Of a stretch of DNA of 64,000 bases, positions 9,755 through 19,609 are shown piece after piece. The stretch is from VAZQ01 sp963712565. Lineage in GTDB: Bacteria > Pseudomonadota > Alphaproteobacteria > Rhizobiales > Xanthobacteraceae. Position numbers and translations under genes: made by a program. Location of the stretch: NCBI GenBank assembly GCA_963712565.1, contig CAVQIP010000044.1:70021-134020 (forward strand). Reading direction: 5' to 3'. Each line of letters begins with the position of its first letter. The first letter of the stretch is position 1. The notes beneath the pieces were generated by a model. That model searched no databases. It saw only the letters and a list, made by a program, of their open reading frames with translations, and was not told the DNA's origin.

Positions 9755-10299
9755 GACTGAATTTCGATTCGGGTCTTCGTTCCCAGGCCCGCGAGGAGCC
9801 GCCGGAGGTCGTTCAGCCCGAGCGCCACGCATCCCGCGGTCGGCGACCGGTTGGGCCGCGCCACATGCACGAACACGGCGCTGCCCCGGCCGGCGACCCG
9901 CGGCCGGGTGTTGTGGTCGAGCTCGACGACGAAGTCGTAGAGCCGATCGTCCCGCCACAGCCGGTCGCCTGGTTCAGTGGCCGAGCGCTGGAAGGGGCGG
10001 TTGTAGCGACGGTCGCTGGTATCTTCGCACCAAGCCAGATCGGGAGCGATGCGGCGCACGGGCAGCAAGGTGCGCGGCCGCGGGTGGCGATCGGCCCGCC
10101 ACCACAGCCGCACGAAGCGGAAGCGCCCGCGCGGGGTGGCGCCGTCGCCCTCGCACTTGTTGGCGCGGATGCCCGCGCGGCCGAGCACGACCGGGATCGC
10201 CAGCGATCCCGCCAGCAGCACGCCCCGGCTGCGGTCGCCCGGCCGCATCCGGACGCGAACGAGCCCCAGCGAGCGGCGCCGGAGGGAACCGGCATTCAT
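9751..10299 (-). CDS. L,D-transpeptidase (YkuD family)
   Basis: A 182-residue YkuD-domain protein. The catalytic signature is present near the C-terminus: H145 (VFVHVARPN) followed twelve residues later by C157 in SPTAGCVAL. L,D-transpeptidases make 3-3 peptidoglycan cross-links or attach proteins to the wall. No convincing signal peptide is seen; a short hydrophobic stretch (GVLLAGSLAIPVVLG) may act as a membrane anchor. The start at 10299 (MNAGSLRRRS) is chosen; an upstream start at 10374 would add 25 residues. It converges on yggS with overlapping stop codons. Confidence 0.82.
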   Translation of the reverse strand: MNAGSLRRRSLGLVRVRMRPGDRSRGVLLAGSLAIPVVLGRAGIRANKCEGDGATPRGRFRFVRLWWRADRHPRPRTLLPVRRIAPDLAWCEDTSDRRYNRPFQRSATEPGDRLWRDDRLYDFVVELDHNTRPRVAGRGSAVFVHVARPNRSPTAGCVALGLNDLRRLLAGLGTKTRIEIQS

Positions 10300-10412
10300 T
10301 TGCGCGCCGCGCAAGTATCCTCCAAGTAGCAAAGCCGCTTGCTCTTTTACCCCCGAATGCTCTACTCCGCGCAACGCCGTTCCGGGGCGAGGCCGTCCGG
10401 GGGGCCGAGCAG

Positions 10413-11099
10413 ATGACCAATACCCGCAAAATTCTGATCGTGGACGACGACGCCGAGCTGCGCGACGCGCTGGTCGAGCAGCTGGCGCTGCACGAGGAGT
10501 TCGAATCGATCGCGGTCGACAACGGCACCAAGGGGGTGCAGGCCGCCAAGGCCGGGCAGATCGATCTCGTGATCATGGATGTGGGGCTGCCCGACGTGGA
10601 CGGGCGGGAGGCGGTGCGCATCCTGCGCAAGAACGGCTTCAAGGCGCCGATCATCATGCTGACCGGCCACGACACCGATTCCGACACCATTCTCGGCCTC
10701 GAATCCGGCGCCAACGACTACGTCACCAAGCCGTTCCGCTTCGCGGTGCTGCTGGCGCGCATCCGCGCCCAGTTGCGCCAGCACGAGGCGAGCGAGGACG
10801 CGGTGTTCACCATCGGGCCGTATACCTTCCGGCCGAGCTCGAAGCTCCTGCTCAACCCCAAGGGCAACAAGGTCCGGCTCACCGAGAAGGAGACTGCGAT
10901 CCTGCGCTATCTCTACCGCGCCGGCCAGCGTCCGGTCTCGCGCGAGACGCTGTTGCAGGAGGTCTGGGGCTACAATTCCGGCGTCACCACCCACACGCTC
11001 GAGACCCACATCTACCGGCTGCGCCAGAAGGTCGAGAAGGACGCCGCCAGTCCCTCCATCCTGGTCACCGAAGCGGGCGGCTACAAGCTGGTGCCTTGA
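10413..11099 (+). CDS. OmpR/PhoB-family response regulator, CenR/OtpR-like
   Basis: A 228-residue two-domain regulator. The receiver domain has the acidic pocket D11-D13, the phospho-acceptor D56 in LVIMDVGLPD and the conserved TKPF lysine. The C-terminal winged helix (RLTEKETAILRYLYRAG, LLQEVWGY, TLETHIYRLRQKVE) binds DNA. The sequence and the gene for a cyclic-nucleotide-binding protein 12 bases downstream resemble Brucella OtpR and Caulobacter CenR loci, which control the cell envelope; that assignment is inference. No sensor kinase is adjacent. It is divergent from the L,D-transpeptidase gene. Confidence 0.88.
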   Translation: MTNTRKILIVDDDAELRDALVEQLALHEEFESIAVDNGTKGVQAAKAGQIDLVIMDVGLPDVDGREAVRILRKNGFKAPIIMLTGHDTDSDTILGLESGANDYVTKPFRFAVLLARIRAQLRQHEASEDAVFTIGPYTFRPSSKLLLNPKGNKVRLTEKETAILRYLYRAGQRPVSRETLLQEVWGYNSGVTTHTLETHIYRLRQKVEKDAASPSILVTEAGGYKLVP

Positions 11100-11111
11100 C
11101 GCCGCCGCCCC

Positions 11112-11570
11112 ATGACCATCGACGACGACATCGCCTTCTTCGAACGGGTGCCGACGCTCAGCCTGTTGGGGCGCCAGGCGCTGCGCATTCTGGCGATCGG
11201 CGCGGAGAGCCGCTACGTCCACAGCGGCGAGGCGCTGTTCAACGCCGGCGACGAGGCCGACGGCGGCTTCGTGATCCAGGAGGGCCGCTTCAACCTGGCG
11301 TCGGCGGAAGACGGCCGCGAGCTCACGGTCGGGCCGGGCACGCTGCTGGGCGAGGTCGCGCTGTTCGCCGAGACCACGCGCCCGGCCACGGCGACCGCGC
11401 TCGAGCCCTCGACCGTGCTGTGCATTCCGCGCCCGCTGTTCCTCAAGATGTTGGACAGCTTCCCCGACGCGGCGCGCAAATTCCGCGAGATCCTGGCGGC
11501 GCGCTTCGATCAATCGGTGCGCGAAATCGTCAATGTGCGCGCGCTGCTCGACGCGCAGGAACCGAAGTGA
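11112..11570 (+). CDS. Cyclic-nucleotide-binding-domain protein
   Basis: A 152-residue protein made of a single cNMP-binding domain of the CRP/PKA-regulatory type (GEALFNAGDEADGGFVIQEGRFNL, GTLLGEVALFAETTRPATATALEPSTVL) without a DNA-binding domain. The phosphate-binding cassette GEVALF...TRPATATA is well kept. It follows the response regulator by 12 bases and is surely co-transcribed. Proteins at this position in related genomes are annotated as cAMP-dependent kinase regulatory subunits; its partner here is unknown. Confidence 0.85.
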   Translation: MTIDDDIAFFERVPTLSLLGRQALRILAIGAESRYVHSGEALFNAGDEADGGFVIQEGRFNLASAEDGRELTVGPGTLLGEVALFAETTRPATATALEPSTVLCIPRPLFLKMLDSFPDAARKFREILAARFDQSVREIVNVRALLDAQEPK

Positions 11571-11637
11571 TCGCACGCCGGATCCTCACCTCTCAGGCGC
11601 GGGATTGACCCGCGCATCCAGCTTCATTGCAAAGAGC

Positions 11638-11668
11638 GTGGATTGCCGGGGCCAAGCCCGGCAATGAC
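11638..11668. repeat. Short palindrome (GATTGCCGGG...CCCGGCAATGAC type)
   Basis: ATTGCCGGG and CCCGGCAAT form a 9-base stem around a short loop, ending in GAC. It lies between two convergent genes and may serve as a bidirectional terminator. The same general unit (GTCAT-type end, CCGGG core) occurs at 24438-24524 and 35169-35200. Confidence 0.65.
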
Positions 11669-11685
11669 GCAGGCGTGCGGCGGCC

Positions 11686-12504
11686 TCACACCTCCAGCGT
11701 CGCCGTCACCGGCACGTGGTCGGACGGCCGCGACCAGCCGCGCGAATGGCGCAGCACCCGTATGTCGCTGACGCGGTCGGCGAGCGCGGGCGCGACCCAG
11801 ATGTGATCGAGCCGGCGGCCCTTGTCGGCGGTTTGCCAGTCGGGCGAACGGTAGCTCCACCACGTGTAGAGCTTGGCCGGCTCCGGCACGAGCATGCGCA
11901 TGGCGTCGACCCAGCCGCCGGCCTTCTGCGCGGCGACGAGCTTCTCGCATTCGATCGGCGTGTGCGACACCACCCGCGAGCATCTGCTTGTGGCTCCAGA
12001 CGTCGTGCTCGAGCGGCGCGACATTGAGGTCGCCGACCAGGATCATGCGGCTGGAGTCGCTGACAGCGCAGCCCGGCGCATGCCCGCATCTCGTCGAGGA
12101 ACGCGAGCTTGTGCGCGAATTTCGGATTGACCGCCGGATCGGGCATGTCGCCGCCGGCCGGCACGTAGAAATTATGCAGCGTGATCGGATCGCGCAGGCC
12201 GGCGCGCTCGCCGAACACGGCCGAGACGTGCCGGCAGTCGGTCTTGCCGCAGAACGATTGGATGTCGAAGCGACTCGAACGGCAGGCGCGAGAGCACGAC
12301 CACGCCGTGATAGCCCTTCTGCCCGTTGAGCGCGACGTGCTCGTAGCCGAGCCGCTTGAAGCGCTTGAGCGGAAACTTGTCGTCCGGACACTTGGTTTCC
12401 TGCAGGCACAGGATGTCCGGCCGCACCGCCTTGACGAATTTCGCCACGGCGTCGATGCGCAGCCGCACCGAATTGATGTTCCAGGTGGTGACGGTGAGCC
12501 GCAT
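11686..12504 (-). CDS. xthA: Exodeoxyribonuclease III (XthA), split by three frame changes
   Basis: XthA is the main AP endonuclease and 3'-repair exonuclease. It starts MRLTVTTWNINSVRLRI with the Mg-binding LCLQETKCPD motif, continues with HNFYVPAGGD, then MILVGDLNVAPLEHDVW and ends with RLDHIWVAPAL and GWSRPSDHVPV, all catalytic blocks of the EEP family. These blocks lie in different frames: changes occur near 12275, 12085 and 11975. The second and third sit at GGG runs. Removing one base at each restores a 271-residue protein of normal length. Three shifts in 300 bases are unusual; sequencing error is favoured, a real pseudogene is possible. Confidence 0.8.
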
Positions 12505-12647
12505 CAGAACCGGGAATCAGTCGTCAGTGATCGGTCGTCAGAGCGCAGATCGGAGTCCGACGCCGAGCGCGCCTGCGCCAGTAATTGGCGACGCGTGCGC
12601 GCAGGTCAAGCGTCTTGTCCGGATGACTGGTAGCTGATTCTCGTCCG

Positions 12648-13430
12648 CTATTGGGCGTAGCGGGTGTAGTCGATCTTGAACAGGTTGGGATCGGCCCGCT
12701 TGCTGCTGTCGAGATTGGAGACCGCGACCGTGGTGTCGTAGCCCTGCGGATCGGTCACCGTCCATTGCTTGAGCTGATAATCCTTGGCGCCGACCATCAT
12801 CATCAGCCGGCTGGTGCCGATGAGCGCCTGCTGCTCCTCGATGACGACGGTCACGAAGACGTCGTCGGCGCGCACTCCGACCACGTTGGTTTCCTTCATG
12901 AGGTCGATGCGGTCGGACAGCAGAAAACGCAGCGGCGTCTGCGACAGCGGATAGAGGTCCTGGGTGGCGAGCTTGCGGTCGCGCACCACCACCGACTGCC
13001 CGTCGGCGATGATTTCGATCGGGCTCGGCGGCTCGTATTCGAACCGCACCTTGCCGGGCTTCTGGATGTAGAACTCGCCTTTGACGCGGCGGCCGTCGGG
13101 CCCGACCTGGACGAAATCGCCGTTCAACTGCTGCACGCTCGAGAGATAGGCGCTGACCTTGTCGACCTGCGCGCGCTGCGCCGGATTGAAGTTGGCGGCG
13201 GTGGTCGTTGCGGGCGGCGGCGCCGGCTCCGGGTCCTTGTCCAGATGAAACAGCGACTTCAGGCCGGCCGCCAGCCCGGAGCCGATGGACGGCGCGCCCG
13301 GGGCGGCCGCGGCGCCCTCCTTCGGCAGCGGCGCGGGCGTCGGCAGCGGAATGGTCTCAGCGTTCGCCGCCGCGGTCAGCAGGCCCAGTAAAACCGCCCA
13401 GACCCCCACCCCCCGGCTCATGCCAGCCAT
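12648..13430 (-). CDS. Outer-membrane lipoprotein carrier LolA family protein
   Basis: A 260-residue periplasmic protein. A signal peptide (GVGVWAVLLGLLTAAANAE) is followed by a Pro/Ala-rich linker of about 60 residues and then a LolA beta-barrel: VDKVSAYLSSVQQLNGDFVQ, GEFYIQKPGKVRFEYEPPSP, IIADGQSVVVRDRKLATQDL, YPLSQTPLRFLLSD. LolA ferries lipoproteins from the inner to the outer membrane. ATG 13430 is chosen because GAGAGGGG lies a few bases upstream. It is downstream of ftsK on the same strand, as in many alphaproteobacteria. Confidence 0.88.
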   Translation of the reverse strand: MAGMSRGVGVWAVLLGLLTAAANAETIPLPTPAPLPKEGAAAAPGAPSIGSGLAAGLKSLFHLDKDPEPAPPPATTTAANFNPAQRAQVDKVSAYLSSVQQLNGDFVQVGPDGRRVKGEFYIQKPGKVRFEYEPPSPIEIIADGQSVVVRDRKLATQDLYPLSQTPLRFLLSDRIDLMKETNVVGVRADDVFVTVVIEEQQALIGTSRLMMMVGAKDYQLKQWTVTDPQGYDTTVAVSNLDSSKRADPNLFKIDYTRYAQ

Positions 13431-13537
13431 GATACCCCTCTCCCCCACCCGTCTCGTTCCGGGGGTCGATTAGCCGGCCTGTGTGGCGAGATGACGACTA
13501 ACGCGGCGAATGGCCGTTTACCGGCCCGTCCCGACCC

Positions 13538-15956
13538 TCAATAGCGTTCCGCGTCCTCCTCGCCCACGAGGATTTCGCGCTTGCCGGCGTGGTTGGCCTG
13601 GCCGACGACGCCTTCCTTCTCCATCCGCTCCATGAGCGAGGCCGCCCGGTTGTAGCCGATCTGCAGCCGGCGCTGGATGTAGCTGGTGGAGGCCTTGCGG
13701 TCGCGCATGACGACCTGCACCGCCTGCTGGTAGAGGTCGCCGCCCTCGGGCTGGCCCATGCCGGTCGCGTCGAAGATCGGATTGCCGTCCTCGTCCTCGT
13801 CGTCCGCCGCGGTGACGGCTTCGAGGTATTGCGGCGTGCCCTGCGACTTGAGGTGGCGGACGACCTTCTCGACCTCCTCGTCCGAGCAGAACGGCCCGTG
13901 CACGCGGCTGATGCGGCCGCCGCCGGCCATGTAGAGCATGTCGCCCTGGCCGAGCAGCTGCTCGGCGCCCTGCTCGCCCAGAATGGTGCGGCTGTCGATC
14001 TTGGAGGTGACCTGGAACGAGATGCGGGTCGGGAAATTGGCCTTGATGGTGCCGGTGATGACGTCGACCGACGGCCGCTGGGTCGCCAGGATCACGTGCA
14101 GGCCGGCGGCGCGCGCCATCTGGGCGAGCCGCTGCACCGCGCCCTCGATGTCCTTGCCGGCGACCATCATCAGGTCGGCCATCTCGTCCACGATCACGAC
14201 GATGTAGGGCAGCGGCTCGAGCTCGAGCTCCTCGTTCTCGTAGATCGCCTCGCCGCTCTCCTTGTCGTAGCCGGTGTGGACGGTGCGGCTGAGCTTCTCG
14301 CCCTTGCGCCTTCGCCTCGGCCAGCCGCGCATTGTAGCCGTCGATGTTGCGCACGCCGAGCTTCGACATCTTCTTGTAGCGCTCCTCCATCTCGCGCACC
14401 GCCCATTTGAGCGCGACCACCGCCTTCTTCGGATCGGTGACGACCGGGGTGAGCAGATGCGGGATGCCGTCGTAGACGGAGAGCTCGAGCATCTTCGGAT
14501 CGACCATGATCAGCCGGCACTGGTCCGGCCGCAGCCGGTAGAGCAGGCTCAGGATCATGGTGTTGATGGCGACCGATTTGCCGGAGCCGGTGGTGCCGGC
14601 GATCAGCAGATGCGGCATGCGCGCAAGATCGACGATCACCGGCTCGCCGCCGATGGTCTTGCCGAGACAGAGCGGCAGCTTGGCGCTGGTGTCGACGTAA
14701 TCGCTGCTGGCGAGCAGCTCGCGCAGATAGACTTTTTCGCGCGTCGGATTGGGCAGCTCGATGCCGATGACGTTGCGCCCGGCGACCACGGCGACGCGCG
14801 CCGAGAGCGCGCTCATGGAGCGGGCGATGTCGTCGGCGAGCCCGATCACGCGCGACGACTTGATGCCGGGCGCGGGCTCGAGCTCGTAGAGCGTGACCAC
14901 CGGGCCGGGCCGGGCATTGATGATCTCGCCGCGCACGCCGAAATCGCCGAGCACGCCTTCGAGCGCGGTGGCGTTGGTCTGCAGCGCGTCGGCGCTGAGC
15001 ACGGCGCGCCCGATGGCTTTCGGCGCGGCGAGGAGCTCGAGCGCAGGCAGCACATAGCCGCCGCTCGAGCGGCGCACCGCGCGCGGCACCGCTCGCGGCT
15101 TGCGCGGCGAACGCGCCGGCGTGTCGTCGTCCTCGTCGTCCGGCTCCGGCGCGATCCGCGGCGCCAGCGTGGCGCGGGCGCCGTCGTCGAAACGCGGCTC
15201 GGTCCGGGCCTGCGCCGCCAGCGCCTCGCGCGGCGCCGGGCTCTGCGGTTGCGCGCGCCGCGTCAGCGCCCGGAGCAGGCGCGCCTTGAGGCTGAGGAAG
15301 CCGTGGGCGATCCAGCCGAGCGAGATCGATCCTCGCCTTCCCTCCTCATCCTCGCCGGCATCGTCCGCATCGCGGTCGCCGGCCCGCCAGCCGAAGCCGG
15401 CGGCGATCGCAAAGCAGACGAGCATCGCCGTGCCGGCGCCGCCGGCGATCGCCGCCCGCAGCACGGCCGACAGCGTTCCGCCCGCGAGCAGCGCCGGCAG
15501 CCGCAGCAGCGCAGTCGCCGATCACGCCGCCCAGCCCCGCCGGCAGCGGCCAGGTGCCGCTGCGCGGCAGCGCGGCGGCACAGCCGGCCGCCAGCAGCAG
15601 CCGAGCAGCCAGAACAGCAGCCGAATGCGCTCGCGCTGCAGCGGCCGATGGGTGGCGAGCCGCCAGCCCCAGATGGCGACCGGCAGGACGAGCGCGAGCG
15701 CCGCCACGCCGAGCAGCTGCATCAAGAGATCGGCGACGATGGCGCCGGGCGCGCCGAGCATGTTGCGCATCGGCGCATTGGTGGCGTGGCTGAGCGAGGG
15801 GTCCTGCACCGACCAGGTCGCGAGCGCGAGCGCGAGCAGCGTCGCGAGCGCAATCAGCGCGAGGCCGCCGAGTTCGCGCAGGCGCCGCCGCAGTGCATCG
15901 CGCACCGCTTCGGGAAGAAAGCTCAGACGATCGAGGCCGCGATCGATGGCCGGCAT
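13538..15956 (-). CDS. ftsK: DNA translocase FtsK, split by three frame changes
   Basis: FtsK anchors at the septum and pumps DNA during chromosome dimer resolution. The N-terminus has several membrane helices (LGGLALIALATLLALALATW, LLMQLLGVAALALVLPVAIW). The motor has Walker A AGTTGSGKSVAIN, Walker B YIVVIVDEMADLMM and ATQRPSVDVITG, and the C-terminal gamma winged helix (YIQRRLQIGYNRAASLMERME). Frame changes lie near 15600, 15525 and 14300. The one at 14300 is a +1 at a GGG run within the AEAKAQGEKL region; the one near 15600 is the only shift in the window that needs one base lost rather than gained. The corrected length, about 805 residues, fits FtsK. The aminotransferase gene lies ten bases upstream. 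Confidence 0.92.
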
Positions 15957-15965
15957 GGATATCCC

Positions 15966-17177
15966 TCAGCCCAGCACCGCGACCAGGCGATGCAGCGCCT
16001 CCGCGGTGGTCTCCTGGTCCTGCACCATGGCGACGCGAATGTAGCCAAGGCCGGGATTGCTTCCGTCGGCCTGGTCGCGCGCGAGGTAGCGCCCGGGTAC
16101 GACGCGCAGCCCCGCCTCGCGCCACAGCCGCAGCGTCGCGGCCTCGTCGCCGCCGTGCGCCGAGACGTCGAGCCACAGAAAGAAGCCGCCGGCCGGCCGC
16201 CGATAGCCGTAGCGGTCGCCGATGATCTGGTCGGCGAGGTCGAATTTGCGCGCATAGAGCCGGCGGTTCTCCTCGACATGCGTCTCGTCGCCGTAGGCAG
16301 CGATGGCTACCCGCTGCGCCGGCATCGGCACCTGCGGCGCCGCGACGTTGCGCAGCTCGAGGAAGCGGGCGAGAAATGCGCGATCGCCGGCGGCGAAGCC
16401 GATGCGCAGCCCAGGCAGGTTCGAGCGCTTGGACAGCGATTGGAATTCGACCACGTTGGCAAAATCCGGGCCGGCCGCTTCGAGCATGCTGGCGGGCGCG
16501 TGTTGGGTGTAGATTTCGGAATAGCATTCGTCGCTGAACACCAGGAATCCGAATCGCCGCGCGAGCGCGACGAGGCGCGCGAGATAGGGCAGATCCGCAA
16601 CCGCGCCCTGCGGGTTCGCGGGCGAGGCGATGAAGAAAGCGACCGTGCGCGCCAAGAGGTCCTCGGACAGCGCGTCGAGATCGGGCAGGAAGCCGGTCGC
16701 CGCGGTAGCCGGCAGATAGACCGGCTCGCAATTGGCCGCGATGGCGCCGGCGGCATAGGCGGCATAGAACGGATTGGGGATCAGCATGGCCGGGCGGCCG
16801 CGGCGGCCGCCGACGAAGCGCGCCGCCGCGATGGCGGCGAGAAACAGCCCCTCGCGCGAGCCGTTGAGCACCAGGACTTCGCTTGCCGGATCGAGCGCGC
16901 GCGGCAGCGCGAAGCGCCGCCCGAGCCAGCCGGCGGCGGCCGCGCAAAACGCGTCGAGCCCCTTGTTCATGGGGTAGCGGCCGAACTCGGCGATATGGGC
17001 GGCCAGGACCTCGCCGACGAACGGCGGCACCGGATGCTGCGGCTCGCCCACCGCCAGGCTGATCGCGGGCTTGCCGGGCTCGCTGTCGGCCAAAAGCTCG
17101 CGCAGCCGCACGAACGGCGAGCGGCCGACGTCGGCGCCGGGAGGCGAGGAAGGGATGACGCGTTCGGCGGCGGTCAT
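15966..17177 (-). CDS. PLP-dependent aminotransferase class I/II, DapC-like
   Basis: A fold-type I aminotransferase of about 403 residues. The PLP lysine is in SLSKRSNLPGLRIGF, which together with SLAVGEPQHPVPPFV and NPFYAAYAAGAI resembles proteobacterial succinyldiaminopimelate transaminases (DapC) of lysine and peptidoglycan synthesis. Other signatures: IASPANPQGAV, FSDECYSEIY, GLGYIRVAMV. A DapC role is likely but not proven. The start at 17177 (MTAAERVIPSS) is chosen; 17183 and 17213 are alternatives. It lies ten bases upstream of ftsK. Confidence 0.85.
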   Translation of the reverse strand: MTAAERVIPSSPPGADVGRSPFVRLRELLADSEPGKPAISLAVGEPQHPVPPFVGEVLAAHIAEFGRYPMNKGLDAFCAAAAGWLGRRFALPRALDPASEVLVLNGSREGLFLAAIAAARFVGGRRGRPAMLIPNPFYAAYAAGAIAANCEPVYLPATAATGFLPDLDALSEDLLARTVAFFIASPANPQGAVADLPYLARLVALARRFGFLVFSDECYSEIYTQHAPASMLEAAGPDFANVVEFQSLSKRSNLPGLRIGFAAGDRAFLARFLELRNVAAPQVPMPAQRVAIAAYGDETHVEENRRLYARKFDLADQIIGDRYGYRRPAGGFFLWLDVSAHGGDEAATLRLWREAGLRVVPGRYLARDQADGSNPGLGYIRVAMVQDQETTAEALHRLVAVLG

Positions 17178-17331
17178 GAACATCGACAACAGCGGCGCCC
17201 ACACCCGCCGCACGGGGGATGTCCTAGCATAGGTGCGGCGGGGTTAAGACGCGATTAACCATCGAGGCCGCGGGGACGACATAGCCGGGCTTCCGCGATG
17301 GGAACGTCGGCACAAGCTCCGGCGCCCGCTC

Positions 17332-17370
17332 ATAAAAAGTGAGGGGCCCCAGCTTGCGCTGCGGCCCCCC
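17332..17370 (-). terminator. Intrinsic terminator of the glnK-amtB cluster
   Basis: Read on the minus strand, a GC-rich stem (GGGGGCCGCAGC with GCTGGGGCCCCTC, one mismatch) closes a GCAA tetraloop and is followed by ACTTTTTAT. It lies about 45 bases past the amtB stop, as expected for a rho-independent terminator. Confidence 0.8.
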
Positions 17371-17413
17371 GACGGCGAGGGCGGTGCCGGGTCTCCGCCC
17401 TAACCGTATTTCG

Positions 17414-18848
17414 TCAGTGCACGGTCTCGCCGTGCAGCGCGAGATCGAGACCTTCGCGCTCCACCTCGTCGCTGACGCGCAGGCCGATGAACATGTCGAC
17501 CAGCTTGAGGATGATCAGCGACACGATGGCGTCGTAGACGAAGACGATGACGACGCCGTAGACCTGATTGAGGAACTGCGCCGGATTACCTTCGATCAGG
17601 CCGGCGGTGCCGCCGTACTGCTCGACCGCGAACACGCCGGTGAGCAGCGCGCCGACGATGCCGCCGACCGCGTGCACGCCGAAGGCATCGAGCGCGTCGT
17701 CATAGCCCAGCATGTGCTTCAAGCCGGTGCAGCCCCAGTAGCAGAACACGCCGGCGGCGACGCCGATGGCGACCGAGCCGAGCGGGCCGACGAAGCCCGA
17801 AGCCGGCGTGATGGCGACGAGCCCGGCGACCGCGCCGGTGCAGATGCCGATCACCGTCGGCTTGCCGCGCATCAGCCACTCGACGACCATCCAGGTGAAT
17901 GCCGCCACCGCGGTCGCCATGTGCGTCACCAGCATGGCCATGCCGGCCTGCATGCCCGCGGTCACCGCCGAGCCGGCGTTGAAGCCGAACCAGCCGACCC
18001 ACAGCAGCGAGGCGCCGATGAAGGTGAGCACCATGTTGTGGCCGGGGCCGGTTTCCTTGCGCTTGCCGAGCACGATGCACGCCATCAGCCCGGCGACGCC
18101 GGAATTGATGTGCACGACCGTGCCGCCGGCGAAGTCGAGCACCTTGATCCAGTTGTCGGAGTTGCCGGCGGCGAGGAACCCGTCCGGCCCCCAGACCCAG
18201 TGCGCGATCGGCGAATAGACAAAGATCGCCCACAGCCCGATGAACCACAGCATGGCCGAGAACTTCATGCGCTCGGCGAACGCGCCGGCGATCAGCGCCG
18301 GCGTGATGATGGCGAAGGTCAGCTGGAAGCACGATGTAGACGGTCTCGGGTATCGTCGGCGCCAGCGGATTGGGATTGCCGATGCCCTTGGCGATGTCGC
18401 TCACGATGCCTTGCAGCAAGGCGCGGTCGAGACCCCCGATGAACGGGGTTCCCGCCCGGAATGCCAGGCTGTAGGTGAAGATCAGCCAGAGAATGCTGAC
18501 GAGACAGGTGATGGCGAAGCTCGTCATCACGGTGTCGCCCACGTTCTTCTTGCGCACCATGCCGCCGTAGAACAGGCCGAGCCCCGGGATCGTCATCAGC
18601 AGCACCAGCGCCACCGAGGTCAGCATCCAGGCGGTGTCGCCGGAATTGGGCGTGCAGTTCTCGAGCACCGCCAGTTTCGGATCCGGATTGCCGGCGCAGG
18701 CCGGCGGTGCCGCGTCAGCCGCCGGGGCCGGCGCGGCCGCCTCCTCGGCATAGGAGTGCTCGATCGCCGACATGCTCAGAAAGAGCGCGATGAGAACCCC
18801 GAGGGCGAGAGCCACGAGTCCCGCACGGCTTGGTTTCTTGAACGTCAT
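17414..18848 (-). CDS. amtB: Ammonium transporter AmtB (downstream copy), one frame change
   Basis: A trimeric ammonium channel of about 477 residues. The N-terminus has a signal-like helix, then GDTAWMLTSVALVLLMTIPGLGLFYGGMVRKKN. The second part carries HWVWGPDGFLAAG, DFAGGTVVHINSGVAGL (pore His twin), GWFGFNAGSA and DAFGVHAVGGIVGALLTGVFA. The frame changes near 18325; dropping one base of CTTCC joins VYIV to FQLTFAII. It follows glnK by 37 bases and is the final gene of the cluster. It is clearly related to, but not identical with, the copy at 19610-20938. Confidence 0.93.
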
Positions 18849-18885
18849 GGGTCTAACTCCTGTCGCTAGACGTTTGAGTGCGGGT

Positions 18886-19224
<339 letters not shown>

Positions 19225-19335
19225 GGGTTCGACCCCCGCTGAGGCCCCGTTCCTGCGGGGCGCAGGTTGTGGGGCAGCCTTCGTTGCGCGTTGACGCGCG
19301 AAGACGTGCCGCACGCGACAATGCGGCTGCCACGA

Positions 19336-19351
19336 ATCAAGCTCCGTGCCA
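19336..19351 (-). promoter_or_regulatory. Sigma-54 (-24/-12) promoter for glnK-amtB
   Basis: On the minus strand TGGCACGGAGCTTGAT matches the RpoN consensus TGGCACG-N4-TTGC(A/T) at all -24 bases and at TTG of the -12 element. It lies 112 bases upstream of the glnK start at 19224. NtrC-activated glnK-amtB promoters are standard in proteobacteria. Confidence 0.75.
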
Positions 19352-19609
19352 ATTCGCCGCGCGGCTGCTAAGTGCGTGGAAACAAAGGGCGTTTGCAGAA
19401 AGGCCAGGGGTGTGCCGCAGGCCGGCGGCAAGCGCCGCACAAAGACCGTTCAGGTCTGCATAATTTTTAATCGGGCACAGCGGAGATATATGTCCATTCC
19501 GTAGGCGCAGGCGGCCGAAGGCGCGCGCCCGGCCGCCGCGGCGGCGATGCGGACGGCCGAGGCAGCGATCGGTGCCGGCGCCGGCGGCAACGCCGACAAT
19601 TCGGCCGGC

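Noticed and set aside
14274..17258. A 994-codon open frame on the plus strand opposite ftsK and the aminotransferase
   Set aside because: It is antisense to clearly conserved genes, is rich in Arg/Ala/Gly and has no domain. Long antisense frames are expected in high-GC DNA with few stop codons.
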